This document shows, piece after piece, positions 6,668-15,138 of a stretch of DNA of 40,420 bases. Position 1 is the first letter of the stretch. Each line of letters starts with the position of its first letter. A model generated the notes under the pieces. That model was not told the origin of the DNA, searched no databases, and worked only from the letters and a program-made list of their open reading frames with translations. The DNA comes from Stutzerimonas chloritidismutans AW-1. Lineage in GTDB: Bacteria; Pseudomonadota; Gammaproteobacteria; Pseudomonadales; Pseudomonadaceae. The position numbers were made by a program, and so were the translations under genes. The DNA is taken from the NCBI RefSeq assembly GCF_000495915.1, contig NZ_AOFQ01000028.1, positions 1 through 40,420 on the forward strand, in the 5' to 3' direction.

Positions 6668-7504
6668 TCAGACGCGTTCGATGCGATCCGGGTGGATGAC
6701 GATGCGGCCCTGCTTGTAAAGACCACCGATGGCCTTCTTGAAGTTGCCCTTGCTGACGCCGAAGCGACGTGCAATTTCCTCGGCCGGGCTCTTGTCGCTG
6801 ACATCCAGCGAGCCGTGGTTTTCTTCCAGCTTCTGCAGGATCAACGCCTGCAGCGCATCGGTCGCTTCGCTGCCCACCGGCTGCAAGCTCAGGCTGATCT
6901 TGCCGTCGGGCCGCAGCTCCTTGATGTAGCCGCGCTCGCGCATGCCACCACGGAGAAACTTGAACGCCTCGTTCTTGTGAATCAGGCCCCAGTGCTGGCC
7001 GTTGATGATCGCCTTGAAACCGAGATCGGTGGCTTCGACGATCAGCAGGTCCACCGCTTCTCCTACCTTGTAGGTCACCGGGGTCTTGTCCAGATAGCGG
7101 TCCAGTCGCGCCGTGGCGGTAATGCGCCGGGTGCGCTTGTCGATGTAGACGTAGACCACGCAGTAATCACCCACCTGCAGCGGCCGCTTCTCTTCCGAGT
7201 GCGGCAAGAGCAGGTCCTTGGGTAGTCCCCAGTCGAGAAACAATCCGACCCGGTTGATCTCGGCCACCTTGAGACTGGCGAACTCACCGACCTGCACCTT
7301 GGGTTTCTCGGTGGTGGCGATCAGCTTGTCCTCACTGTCGAGGTAGATGAAGACGTTCAGCCAGTCATCCACCTCGGCCGGCATGTCCTTGGGGATGTAG
7401 CGGTTGGGCAGCAGGATCTCGCCGTCCGGACCGCCGTCCAGATAGAGGCCGAAACCGGTGTGCTTGACGATCTGCAGGCTGTTGTAACGTCCGATTGCGG
7501 CCAT
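6668..7504 (-). CDS. cvfB: S1-domain RNA-binding protein, CvfB/YitL family
   Basis: A 278-residue cytoplasmic protein of standard family length. It has three S1-type OB folds in tandem: residues ~1-65 (GRYNSLQIVKHTGFGLYLDG), ~70-135 (VGEFASLKVAEINRVGLFLDWG) and ~145-215 (VGEAVDLLIVEATDLGFKAIING). A winged helix follows at ~220-278 (SPAEEIARRFGVSKGNFKKAI). That order is diagnostic of CvfB. Homologues bind RNA, and in Staphylococcus the protein affects virulence gene expression; its role in Pseudomonas is not defined. It is transcribed alone, convergent with DUF488 and downstream of gcd on the same strand. Confidence 0.9.
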   Translation of the reverse strand: MAAIGRYNSLQIVKHTGFGLYLDGGPDGEILLPNRYIPKDMPAEVDDWLNVFIYLDSEDKLIATTEKPKVQVGEFASLKVAEINRVGLFLDWGLPKDLLLPHSEEKRPLQVGDYCVVYVYIDKRTRRITATARLDRYLDKTPVTYKVGEAVDLLIVEATDLGFKAIINGQHWGLIHKNEAFKFLRGGMRERGYIKELRPDGKISLSLQPVGSEATDALQALILQKLEENHGSLDVSDKSPAEEIARRFGVSKGNFKKAIGGLYKQGRIVIHPDRIERV

Positions 7505-7545
7505 GTGGGCGGTCCCGAATATAAAGGCGGCGATTCTAGCGCCTG

Positions 7546-9876
7546 TCAGCGTGGCAATGCATAGGCGATCACCGAATCACCGGCTTTGGTGCCCAGCGAG
7601 CCATGCCCGCCGGCAACCACCACGACCATCTGCCGACCCGAGCGGCTCTCGTAGGTCATCGGCGTGGCCTGGCCGCCGGCCGGCAGACGCGCTTTCCATA
7701 GTTCGCGGCCGGTACTGACATCGTAGGCACGCAGGTAGTAGTCCAGCGTGCCGCTCAAGAACGCGACGCCACCGGCGGTGAGCATCGGTCCGCCAAGGCT
7801 CGGCACGCCCATCTTGAATGGCAGCGGAATCGGCGAACGGTCGCGAACCGTGCCGTTCTTGCGCAGCCAATGCGTCTTGCCGGTACGCAGATCGGCGCCG
7901 GCCACGTAGCCCCAAGGCGGCGCGGTGCATGGCAGGCCGATGGGCGAGACGAAAGCCTTCAGCTCAACGGCGAAGGGTGAGCCAAAGTTCTCGTTGAGGA
8001 ACGGCTCCTCCTCGGACACGTAAGTCGTCTCGGCATCCTCCCGGGGAATCAGCTTCGAAGTGAAAGCCAGATAGGCCGGCGTGCTGAACACCATCTGCCG
8101 CACCGGGTCCACCGCTACGCCGCCCCAGTTGAACACCCCGAAATTGCCCGGATGGACCAGGGTGCCCTGGGTCGATGGCGGTGTGTACCGTCCTTCGTAG
8201 CGCAGCGAGTGGAACTGGATGTGGCACATCATCTGGTCGATCAGCGTGGCGCCCCACAGGTCCTTGCCCTGCAGCTTCGGCGGCTCGTAGGTCAGTGCCG
8301 ACGCAGGCTGCGTCCTGGCGACCCAGTCACCCTCGGCCGCGCCCTGCGGTGCAGGCACCTCGCGCACCGGCAGGACCGGCTCACCCGTGCGACGGTCAAG
8401 TACATAGATGTCGCCCTGCTTGGTCGGCGCCACCAGCGCGGGCACCGGACCCTCTTCGGTCTGGATGTCGATCAGGCTCGGCTGCGCCGGTACGTCCATG
8501 TCCCAGAGGTCATGGCGCACCGTCTGGAAGACCCAGCGCAGCTGGCCGCTATCCAGATCGAGGGCGACGATTGAGGAGGAAAAACGCTCGCTGTTCTCGC
8601 TGCGCTTACCGCCCCACTGATCCGGCACCTGATTGCCCAGCGGCACATAGATCAGCCCCAGCGCCTCGTCCGCGCTGGAAATGCTCCAGCTGTTCGGGCT
8701 GCTCGCGCTGTAGGTATGCCCGGCGGCGATCGGGGCCGTTTCATCCGGATTGCCCGGGTCCCAGTTCCATTTCAGCTCGCCGGTATAGACGTCATAGGCA
8801 CGGATGACGCCGGACGGCTCGTTGGCGCGAACGTTGTCATTCACCGCTCCGCCGACGATCACCCGATCACGCGCGACCACCGGCGGCGAGGTGGAATAGT
8901 AGAAGCCTTCCTTCACGTGGGGCATGTTCGCCCAGAGATCCACCGCGCCGTTGTCGCCGAAGCCGGGGCAAATCTCCCCGGTCTTCGCATCCAGCGCGAT
9001 CAGCCTGGCATCGGCGGTTGGCATGAACAGGCGCTGCCGACAGGCCTGGCCCTCGGTGGCCGGCGGTGCTGCATGGTAGGAAAGCCCGCGGCAGGTCAGG
9101 TGCTGGCGGTTGACCGAATGCGGCACCTCGGGATCGAAGCGCCAGCGCTCCTCGCCGGTTTCGGCATCCAGCGCGATGACCAGATTGTGCGGCGTGCACA
9201 GGTACAGGCTGTCATCGACCTTGAGCGGGGTGACTTCGTAGGTGGTTTCATCCGGGTCGTCCGGACCGCGCAGATCCCCGGTCTGGTAATGCCACACCGG
9301 CTCCAGCCGCTCGACGTTGTGCGGCGTGATCTGTGCCAGCGGCGAGTAGCGCTGGCCCTGCTGGCTGCGTCCGTAAGCGTGCCAGTCGCCGGCCGGCACA
9401 GCTTGGTCCATGGCAGGCGCTTCGGCCAAAGGCGGCGGCAGCATGCCCTTGATGTCGTGACTGTCGTGCCCAACGGCGTAAACCGCTGCTGCGCCCCAGA
9501 GCACGACCGCCAGCATCAGCGGCAGCGCGGCGCCGCCCCAGGCGCGAAAGCCGAAGTGCTGCCAGCCCAGCCGCTGCGCGATCCAGGGCGTCAGCAGCCA
9601 CAACCCGAGCGGCGCGATGATGCTGCCGCGCGGCGCCAGTTGCCACCAGTCCAGTCCCACTTCGTACAGCGCCCAACCGAGCGCCCCGAGCATCAGCAGC
9701 GCGTAAACCCAAAGCGCCGCGCGGCGGCGCATCAGCAGCAGGGCCCCGGTCAGCAGAAACCCTGCCGCGACGATGGCGAAATACCAGGTACCGCCAAGGC
9801 TGACGACCTTCGCTCCCCCTGCAGCGAGCGCGAGCCCGACGATGATGCAAAACACTCCGCTGATGACCACAGCCAC
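7546..9876 (-). CDS. gcd: Membrane-bound PQQ-dependent glucose dehydrogenase
   Basis: A 776-residue quinoprotein that oxidises glucose to gluconolactone in the periplasm and passes electrons to ubiquinone. The start is a GTG with SD GGGAGA 6 bases upstream. Residues 1-140 contain about five transmembrane helices, the quinone-reacting anchor typical of Gcd. Residues ~165-776 form the eight-bladed PQQ propeller. Recognisable segments are YSPLAQITPHNVERL, the WSISSADEALGLIYVPLGNQ region, FSSSIVALDLDSGQLRWVFQ, HPGNFGVFNWGGVAVDP, PLPFKMGVPSLGGP and GGHGSLGTKAGDSVIAYALP. The PLPFKMGVPSLGGP and final GGHGS segments match Gcd better than quinate dehydrogenase. No PQQ synthesis genes lie in the window. 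A second PQQ dehydrogenase gene lies upstream on the same strand after 167 bases. Confidence 0.93.
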   Translation of the reverse strand: MAVVISGVFCIIVGLALAAGGAKVVSLGGTWYFAIVAAGFLLTGALLLMRRRAALWVYALLMLGALGWALYEVGLDWWQLAPRGSIIAPLGLWLLTPWIAQRLGWQHFGFRAWGGAALPLMLAVVLWGAAAVYAVGHDSHDIKGMLPPPLAEAPAMDQAVPAGDWHAYGRSQQGQRYSPLAQITPHNVERLEPVWHYQTGDLRGPDDPDETTYEVTPLKVDDSLYLCTPHNLVIALDAETGEERWRFDPEVPHSVNRQHLTCRGLSYHAAPPATEGQACRQRLFMPTADARLIALDAKTGEICPGFGDNGAVDLWANMPHVKEGFYYSTSPPVVARDRVIVGGAVNDNVRANEPSGVIRAYDVYTGELKWNWDPGNPDETAPIAAGHTYSASSPNSWSISSADEALGLIYVPLGNQVPDQWGGKRSENSERFSSSIVALDLDSGQLRWVFQTVRHDLWDMDVPAQPSLIDIQTEEGPVPALVAPTKQGDIYVLDRRTGEPVLPVREVPAPQGAAEGDWVARTQPASALTYEPPKLQGKDLWGATLIDQMMCHIQFHSLRYEGRYTPPSTQGTLVHPGNFGVFNWGGVAVDPVRQMVFSTPAYLAFTSKLIPREDAETTYVSEEEPFLNENFGSPFAVELKAFVSPIGLPCTAPPWGYVAGADLRTGKTHWLRKNGTVRDRSPIPLPFKMGVPSLGGPMLTAGGVAFLSGTLDYYLRAYDVSTGRELWKARLPAGGQATPMTYESRSGRQMVVVVAGGHGSLGTKAGDSVIAYALPR

Positions 9877-10043
9877 GGCCTGTCTCCCTCGATCTTGTTA
9901 TTCAAATCACCACACTGCGACGGCCGGCAGGGCTGGCCATCATTAGAGTGGGACAGGCGACGAGCGGGAATGCTCCGTGCACAGGGGCGATTGGCGCGAC
10001 ATGACTTGGCAAGACGGGGCCGGCAACCCCAGCCAGGCGAGAC

Positions 10044-11192
10044 TTACTGGGTATCCAGGCCAACCTGAAGCAACTTGCCATTGCCCGCATCGGTCAGCAC
10101 ATAGACGTAACCGTCGGGCCCGACGCGAACGTCGCGGATGCGCGCGCCCAGCTCCTTGAGCAGGCGCTCTTCACCAACCACGCGGTCGCCATCGAGCTGC
10201 AGGCGTATCAGCGACTGATCCACCAGCGCGCCGATGAACAGGCTGTGCTGCCAGCCGGGAAAGCGCTCGGCATCGTAGAACGCCATCCCGCTGACGCCCG
10301 GCGATTTTTTCCAGACGTGGTGCGGCGGCTCGGTGCCCTCGACGGTTTCACCCTCGGCTTCAGGAATCGGCAGCAGGCTGTAGTTGATGCCGTGAGTTGC
10401 CAGCGGCCAGCCGTAGTTCTTGCCAGCCTGGGGAATGTTGACTTCGTCACCGCCGCGCGGCCCATGTTCGTGGGTCCAGAGCACGCCGCTCCAGGGGTTG
10501 AGTGCGGCGCCCTGCTGGTTGCGATGGCCGTAGGACCAGATTTCCGGTCGCACGCCGTTCTGCCCGACGAAGGGGTTGTCCTCCGGCACACTGCCATCCA
10601 GGCCGATGCGCACCACCTTGCCCTGATGCTTGTCGAGGTCCTGTGAGGTCGGCCGCTGATTGTTTTCGCCGAGCGCGACGAACAGGTGTCCCTTGCCGTC
10701 GAACACCAGCCGCGAGCCGAAGTGCACCCCGGTAGAGAGCTTCGGCAGCTGACGGAAGATAACCTCGAAGTTATCCAGCCGTGTGTCATCGTCACTCAGC
10801 CGGCCACGACCGACCGCCGTTCCAGCCTTGCCCTGCTCACCGGCCTCGGCATAGGTCAGGTAGACCAGGCGGTCCTTTTCGAAGTCCGGCGACAATCGCA
10901 CGTCGAGCAAACCACCCTGGGAGCGGGCGAAGACCTCCGGCACCCCAGCAAGCGGCTCGGAGAGGCTGCCGTCCAGGCCGATCACGCGCAGGCGGCCAGG
11001 CCGTTCGGTCACCAGCATGCGCTTGCCGTCCGGCAGGAAGGCCAGTGCCCAGGCGTTTTCAAGGCCGCTGGCGATCTCCTTGACCGTTATCGGCCCGGCC
11101 TCGCTGGAATGACGTTCAGTTTCGGCGACAGCCTGCAGCGAAGCGGCGATGGCAAAACCGCAGAGCGTGGTGCGAATGGCATGGCGCAGCAT
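10044..11192 (-). CDS. yliI: Periplasmic PQQ-dependent aldose sugar dehydrogenase (YliI/Asd type)
   Basis: A 382-residue exported protein; residues 1-23 form a signal peptide ending AVA. The mature part is a six-bladed propeller of the soluble glucose dehydrogenase family, starting ASGLENAWALAFLPDGK. The segment KLSTGVHFGSRLVFD contains the conserved catalytic-base His157, and ENNQRPTSQDL and YGHRNQQGAALNP are conserved PQQ and calcium-binding regions. HEHGPRGGDEVNI and NYGWPLATHGINYS are diagnostic of the YliI/Asd branch. The enzyme oxidises aldoses in the periplasm. Together with Gcd it suggests direct periplasmic sugar oxidation. Confidence 0.92.
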   Translation of the reverse strand: MLRHAIRTTLCGFAIAASLQAVAETERHSSEAGPITVKEIASGLENAWALAFLPDGKRMLVTERPGRLRVIGLDGSLSEPLAGVPEVFARSQGGLLDVRLSPDFEKDRLVYLTYAEAGEQGKAGTAVGRGRLSDDDTRLDNFEVIFRQLPKLSTGVHFGSRLVFDGKGHLFVALGENNQRPTSQDLDKHQGKVVRIGLDGSVPEDNPFVGQNGVRPEIWSYGHRNQQGAALNPWSGVLWTHEHGPRGGDEVNIPQAGKNYGWPLATHGINYSLLPIPEAEGETVEGTEPPHHVWKKSPGVSGMAFYDAERFPGWQHSLFIGALVDQSLIRLQLDGDRVVGEERLLKELGARIRDVRVGPDGYVYVLTDAGNGKLLQVGLDTQ

Positions 11193-11310
11193 GGTCTTCC
11201 TCTCAGGTGATGATCCGGCGTCGAGAAACTCGCTTTTGCGGCTAATTGAAGACCAGACGGCTCGCTGAGTGGTTGCAAAAACGCTTCAAGAAATGACGGC
11301 CTGCAAAAAC

Positions 11311-11340
11311 CTGAACAAATTTTGATCAAATCTGTATAAT
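11311..11340 (+). promoter_or_regulatory. Sigma-70 promoter of the 59-residue SutA-like gene
   Basis: A perfect TATAAT at 11335-11340 lies 34 bases before the ATG at 11374, with a weak -35 (CTGAAC at 11311-11316, spacing 18). The A/T-rich stretch stands out against the GC-rich surroundings. Transcription would start near 11347. Confidence 0.65.
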
Positions 11341-11373
11341 GCCCGGTTCGACTGATTAAAGGAAAAGCGATCC

Positions 11374-11553
11374 ATGGCCACTAAAACCACCAGCGCCAAG
11401 CGCAAGCCCGAACCCGCCACCGAAACCAGCCAGTCCCTCGCTGCGCAAATGGCCGCTTTCATCAAGGCCGGCGGCGAAGTCCAGACCATCCCCAACGGTG
11501 TGAGTGGCCAGACCAACGGTCCTTCCCGCCAGATCACCATCAGCAAGAAGTGA
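11374..11553 (+). CDS. Short conserved protein resembling the SutA RNA-polymerase-binding core
   Basis: A 59-residue protein with an AAAGGAAAAG ribosome binding site and a clear TATAAT promoter. Residues 1-19 are Lys/Thr/Glu/Pro-rich and probably disordered. Residues 20-43 (SLAAQMAAFIKAGGEVQTIP) form a helix, then a GG turn and a hydrophobic strand. This resembles, from memory, the conserved segment of Pseudomonas SutA (A-x-x-M-x-x-F-L-x-x-G-G-x-V-x-x-I), a small RNA polymerase-binding regulator of slow growth. The acidic N-terminal tail of SutA is absent, so at most this is a minimal relative. It is probably monocistronic, divergent from yliI and 78 bases before the pseudouridine synthase gene. 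Confidence 0.8.
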   Translation: MATKTTSAKRKPEPATETSQSLAAQMAAFIKAGGEVQTIPNGVSGQTNGPSRQITISKK

Positions 11554-11631
11554 TCTGAACCGCCTTCGGCGAGCCGGCTTTATCATGGCTCGCCGCGTTC
11601 TACCCCCTCCTTTCTCGTCTCCGAGCGCACC

Positions 11632-12357
11632 ATGACCGACCCCGTACGCCTTGCCAAACGCCTCGCCGAGCAACTCGGCTGTTCCCGGCGCGAGGCCGAG
11701 CTGTATATCGAGGGTGGTTGGGTAACGGTCGACGGAGAACTGGTCGAAGCGCCTTTCATCAAGGTGCGACCTGAACAGCGTGTCGAACTGCAGGCCGGCG
11801 CTACCGCGAAGGAAATCACGCCTGTGACGCTGCTGCTGCACAAACCGGCCGGGCAGGTGATCGATGCCGACGTCGACAGCACCCGCCGCGTACTGCAGGC
11901 CAGCGAGCACTGGAGCGACGACCCCAGCCGCAACGAAGCCCTGCAGCGCCATCTGCTGCAGCAGAACCTGTTGCTGCCACTGGACGCCGACGCCAGTGGG
12001 CTGACCGTCTTCAGCCAGCAACGCGAAGTGATCCGCCTGCTCACCAGCACGCGCGATAAGCTGGAACAGGAATACGTCGTCGAAGTGAGCGGCGAAGCCG
12101 AAGAAAACGGGCTGGCCCTGCTCGCCAAGGGCATTGGCCACCGCGGCAAGATCCTGCCCAAGGCCAAGGTCAGCTGGCAGAGCGAAAACCGTCTGCGCCT
12201 GGTGATCAAGGAGCCCGCGCCCGGCGAGGTCCGCTTGCTCTGCGAAGCCATCGGGCTGACGGTGCTTGCCTGCAAACGCATTCGCATCGGCCGCCTGTCC
12301 ATGGCCAAACTACCGGCCGGCCAGTGGCGTTTTGTCGGCGAACACGAGCGCTTCTGA
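11632..12357 (+). CDS. RsuA/RluF-family rRNA pseudouridine synthase
   Basis: A 241-residue enzyme predicted to isomerise a uridine in rRNA. Residues ~4-52 are an S4 RNA-binding domain (RLAKRLAEQLGCSRREAELY, then WVTVDGELV). The catalytic domain follows from ~63, with LLLHKPAGQV (residues 67-76) and the catalytic loop LLPLDADASGLTVFS, placing the nucleophile at Asp118. In most relatives this loop reads G-R-L-D; here Arg is replaced by Pro116. EQEYVVEVSG and the final LACKRIRIGRLSMAKLPAG region fit the RsuA/RluF branch. The start is ATG; SD is weak (GCACC preceding). Target site unknown. Confidence 0.88.
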   Translation: MTDPVRLAKRLAEQLGCSRREAELYIEGGWVTVDGELVEAPFIKVRPEQRVELQAGATAKEITPVTLLLHKPAGQVIDADVDSTRRVLQASEHWSDDPSRNEALQRHLLQQNLLLPLDADASGLTVFSQQREVIRLLTSTRDKLEQEYVVEVSGEAEENGLALLAKGIGHRGKILPKAKVSWQSENRLRLVIKEPAPGEVRLLCEAIGLTVLACKRIRIGRLSMAKLPAGQWRFVGEHERF

Positions 12358-12479
12358 CGCCGTACCTGCACGCCATCGCCAGCACCGGCTGGCGGAGCAC
12401 GCTTGCTTTACCTGCCCTGCTGAATCAGTCTTGAGCGGCAATTCGCCACGACGACGCTCTCACTCAAGACAGGACCGCG

Positions 12480-13250
12480 ATGCAGAAACTGATGCTCCTG
12501 CTGCTGACCGTTTTCCCGCTGAGCATCCTGGCTGCCGAGCCTGTCGCCGTATGGGCTTACCAACCCTCGCCGCCCTTTGCCTCGGGGCAGAACCCCGGGC
12601 TATCCGAAGCACTGGTGCAGTTGCTCAACGAGCATCCGACCAACCAGGACCGCTACGACTTTCAGTTGACCCAGTTGCCGCGCAAACGTCTCGACACGCG
12701 CCTCAAGGGCAAAGAGCCTGGCATTCTGCTATGGGCCACGTCGGACTTCTTTCCCGAGCACCTCACCGCCAGCGCCAGTTGGACCCGGCCACTGCTGTGC
12801 GACATCCAGGATTTCGTTTCCCATAAAGACAAGCCGGTCGACTATCACGGCCCGAAGTCCCTGCATGGCCTGCGTCTGGGCGGCGTGCTCGGGCATCTCT
12901 ACCGGGCGCTGGAAGGCGACATCGACAAGGGCCTGATCCAGCGCGAAGACGTGCACAACGATTTGCAGAACCTAAACAAGCTGCTGAACCAGCGCATCGA
13001 TGTCGCGTTGATGCCGCGCTCCTCACGGCTGTTCTTCAGCCTGACAGAGGTGCCGGACGCACCGCTGCATGTTTCGCCACGCCCGCTCTATGTCTTCGAC
13101 CGGCATGTGCTCATGACCGCAAGCCTGCCAGCCGAAACCACGCAGTTCGTGCATCAGCTCATCGCCGATCTGCCACACAGCGCGCGCTGGCAGACCCTGC
13201 TCAGGCGCTACGGCCTGCAAGAGATGAGCGCGCCCTGTCCCAATTATTGA
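12480..13250 (+). CDS. Periplasmic substrate-binding-like protein (SBP_bac_3 type)
   Basis: A 256-residue exported protein with a signal peptide of about 18 residues (MQKLMLLLLTVFPLSILA). The mature part has the pattern of small two-lobed periplasmic binding proteins: VWAYQPSPPFASG at the start, a first lobe around LLWATSDFFPEH, the hinge region LRLGGVLGHLYRALE, and a final HQLIADLPHSARWQTLLRRY, which is typical of family-3 solute binding proteins. No permease or ATPase is adjacent, so it may be an orphan binding protein or a sensory partner. The ligand is unknown. The ATG is 122 bases after the pseudouridine synthase stop, with weak SD. Confidence 0.75.
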   Translation: MQKLMLLLLTVFPLSILAAEPVAVWAYQPSPPFASGQNPGLSEALVQLLNEHPTNQDRYDFQLTQLPRKRLDTRLKGKEPGILLWATSDFFPEHLTASASWTRPLLCDIQDFVSHKDKPVDYHGPKSLHGLRLGGVLGHLYRALEGDIDKGLIQREDVHNDLQNLNKLLNQRIDVALMPRSSRLFFSLTEVPDAPLHVSPRPLYVFDRHVLMTASLPAETTQFVHQLIADLPHSARWQTLLRRYGLQEMSAPCPNY

Positions 13251-13328
13251 GCGAACGTAAGCGCCACTGGCGAATCGAAGCTGGCACGGCTCATACTGGC
13301 GAAAAGAGAACGGAGTACCAATTCAGCC

Positions 13329-13877
13329 ATGAAAAAGGCACTGCTGGTCAGCCTGCTATTGACCCTCGGCGGCTGCGCCACTCAATCCTGCGACCGCGTC
13401 TGGAACGACCAATGTCGTGCCGAACGGCTGCTGTACCAGAATGACCTGATGCAGGCGAAGATTCTGATTTCGATCGGCGACGAAGACAGCTACGAGCTTG
13501 CCCAGGCGCTGCTTGATCGCAGTGCGAAGCTGGATCGGCGCGGCGAGACTGAGTTCTACCAGGCCCTGCTGCTGATTCGCCAAGGCCCGGAGCCATCGGA
13601 AGTGCTCGACCTGTTGGAGAAGGCCAAGCGCAAGGGCCACCCCCATGCGGTGGCGCTGCTCTACAAGATCTATCACGAGCCGTACCTGCTCAACGAAGCA
13701 GACGAGGAGCGCGCGGAACGCTACCGCGACGCCTACGGCGAGCTGGATGTCGCGCGCAGCGGCTATCCATCCTTCGATAAATCACTGGAACTGGTGAATC
13801 AGCTGGTCGCTCCGCCACCGCCATCGGTCCCGTATCAGGCGCCCTGCCCGCAGCACTGCCTGGAACAGTCCCGCTAG
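13329..13877 (+). CDS. Outer-membrane lipoprotein with TPR/Sel1-like helices
   Basis: A 182-residue lipoprotein. The signal sequence MKKALLVSLLLTLGGC gives a lipobox LGG-C with lipidated Cys16. The mature part contains Cys20 and Cys29 and is largely helical. Residues ~45-120 resemble two or three TPR/Sel1-type repeats (YELAQALLDRSAKL, EVLDLLEKAKRKGHPHAVAL). The tail is Pro/Cys-rich (PPPPSVPYQAPCPQHC) and may form a disulfide. It probably acts as a periplasmic scaffold. It follows the binding protein by 78 bases; co-transcription is possible. Function is not known. Confidence 0.78.
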   Translation: MKKALLVSLLLTLGGCATQSCDRVWNDQCRAERLLYQNDLMQAKILISIGDEDSYELAQALLDRSAKLDRRGETEFYQALLLIRQGPEPSEVLDLLEKAKRKGHPHAVALLYKIYHEPYLLNEADEERAERYRDAYGELDVARSGYPSFDKSLELVNQLVAPPPPSVPYQAPCPQHCLEQSR

Positions 13878-13884
13878 TTACGGG

Positions 13885-13898
13885 CCCAGGCGCCTGGG
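13885..13898. terminator. Palindrome between convergent genes
   Basis: A perfect 14-bp palindrome CCCAGGCGCCTGGG lies 7 bases after the lipoprotein stop and just before the end of the convergent 62-residue gene. It has no T-run, so a terminator role is only probable. Confidence 0.4.
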
Positions 13899-13907
13899 AT
13901 TACCGTT

Positions 13908-14096
13908 TCAGGGCGCCGGGGTCTGCGAGATCCGCGGCTCCTCGTCGCCATCGGCCACCGCACGCGCTTCCTGTTCGGTGGCGTAGGGGCCACCGACGAT
14001 GGTGCCGTTCAGCTCCACTACCCAGCACACGACCCAGGTCGGGCGCCAGGCCTTGGGTACGTCTTCGCCGCTGAGGTGCTTGATCTGAGAGGTCAT
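13908..14096 (-). CDS. Small conserved hypothetical protein (62 residues)
   Basis: The start is taken at the ATG at 14096 (MTSQIKHLSGEDV), because GTGGAGAAAAGCC provides an SD there; a longer frame from 14180 has none. The protein is compact: residues 17-37 (WRPTWVVCWVVELNGTIVGG) form beta strands, and YATEQEARAVADGDEE forms a helix. The strand-helix pattern with G-P-Y-x-T-x-x-E-A resembles small domains where the last helix packs on a sheet. It is a plausible real gene, antisense to the leader of the downstream lipoprotein gene. Function unknown. Confidence 0.7.
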   Translation of the reverse strand: MTSQIKHLSGEDVPKAWRPTWVVCWVVELNGTIVGGPYATEQEARAVADGDEEPRISQTPAP

Positions 14097-14274
14097 GGCT
14101 TTTCTCCACTGCTGCTGGGTAAATCGGCCGTCCCATATCGTCGGAACGACTCCATGTAGGGAAGACCACAGGCCAGCCACCTTTGCTCGCCGGCACCGAC
14201 GAAACGGTCCGCCAGCCGAACCCCCGGCGCTGCCGTGGCTCTACAGAACAGCCGCCGACGCTCGAGGAAAGACG

Positions 14275-15138
14275 ATGCGCCCCATTGCCAGCCTGCTCCT
14301 GCTGACCCTGCTCTGCGCCACGCTGTTGAACGGCTGCAGCCGCGCCACCCTGGTCTATCGCAACCTCGACATGGTCGTGCCCTGGACGCTCAACGACTAT
14401 CTCGACCTCGATAACCGTCAGAAGGACGAGCTGCGCGAACGCCTGCGCGAGCACCTGGCCTGGCACTGCAGCACGCAATTGCCAGAACTGCTGGCCAACC
14501 TCGAACAGCTTGAGCGCGAAACTGCTGGCGGCCAGCTCGAACGCCGCGATCTCGAACCACAGTACCGCGACGTCCGCGACGCCATGCACAGCGTTGCCGT
14601 GGAGATCACCCCCACCGCAACGGACCTGCTGCGTGCCCTGAGCGACGAGCAGGTCGCCGAACTGCGCAACGCGCTGGAGGAAAACCGAGAGGAGTACCGG
14701 GAGAAATACCTGGCTCCGCCGCTGGAACGGCAGATTCGCGAGCGCGCCGAGCGCATGCAGGAGCGCCTGCAGTACTGGCTCGGCCAGTTGAACGCGGCCC
14801 AGCGTCAACGAGTGCTGCTTTGGTCTCACGCCCTGAACGAGCAGAACAGCCGCTGGCTAAGCAACCGCGAGCGCTGGCAAGAGCTGCTATTGGCCGCGGT
14901 CGAGCAGCGCCACCGCGACGATTTCGATGACCGCATCGCGCAGCTGCTGCAGGAGCGCGAGGCGTTGCTGAGTACGAACGATCAGGCCGCGTTGCAGCGT
15001 GCCGAGCAGGCCGGATTGGACCTGGTGGCCGACCTCTACAGCCTTGCCGACGAAGGGCAGCGCACACACCTCAGCGGGCGCCTGGCGCAGCTACGCACCG
15101 ACTTCGGCGACCTGAAATGCCTGGCGCCGACAGCCTGA
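14275..15138 (+). CDS. DUF6279-type lipoprotein, mostly helical
   Basis: A 287-residue lipoprotein. The start is the ATG at 14275 with SD GAGGAAAG; the frame extends further upstream but without a signal. MRPIASLLLLTLLCATLLNGC gives lipobox LNG-C with Cys21. The motif YRNLDMVVPWTLNDYLDLDNRQKDELRER region is characteristic of the DUF6279 lipoprotein family. The rest is a long series of charged amphipathic helices rich in Glu, Arg, Gln and Leu, probably coiled coil. It is predicted to sit in the outer membrane facing the periplasm. No partner genes nearby and no known function. Confidence 0.82.
   Translation: MRPIASLLLLTLLCATLLNGCSRATLVYRNLDMVVPWTLNDYLDLDNRQKDELRERLREHLAWHCSTQLPELLANLEQLERETAGGQLERRDLEPQYRDVRDAMHSVAVEITPTATDLLRALSDEQVAELRNALEENREEYREKYLAPPLERQIRERAERMQERLQYWLGQLNAAQRQRVLLWSHALNEQNSRWLSNRERWQELLLAAVEQRHRDDFDDRIAQLLQEREALLSTNDQAALQRAEQAGLDLVADLYSLADEGQRTHLSGRLAQLRTDFGDLKCLAPTA

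Noticed and set aside
8716..10068. A 450-codon plus-strand open frame opposite gcd
   Set aside because: Antisense to a strongly conserved PQQ dehydrogenase; low-complexity Arg/Gln/His composition typical of shadow frames.
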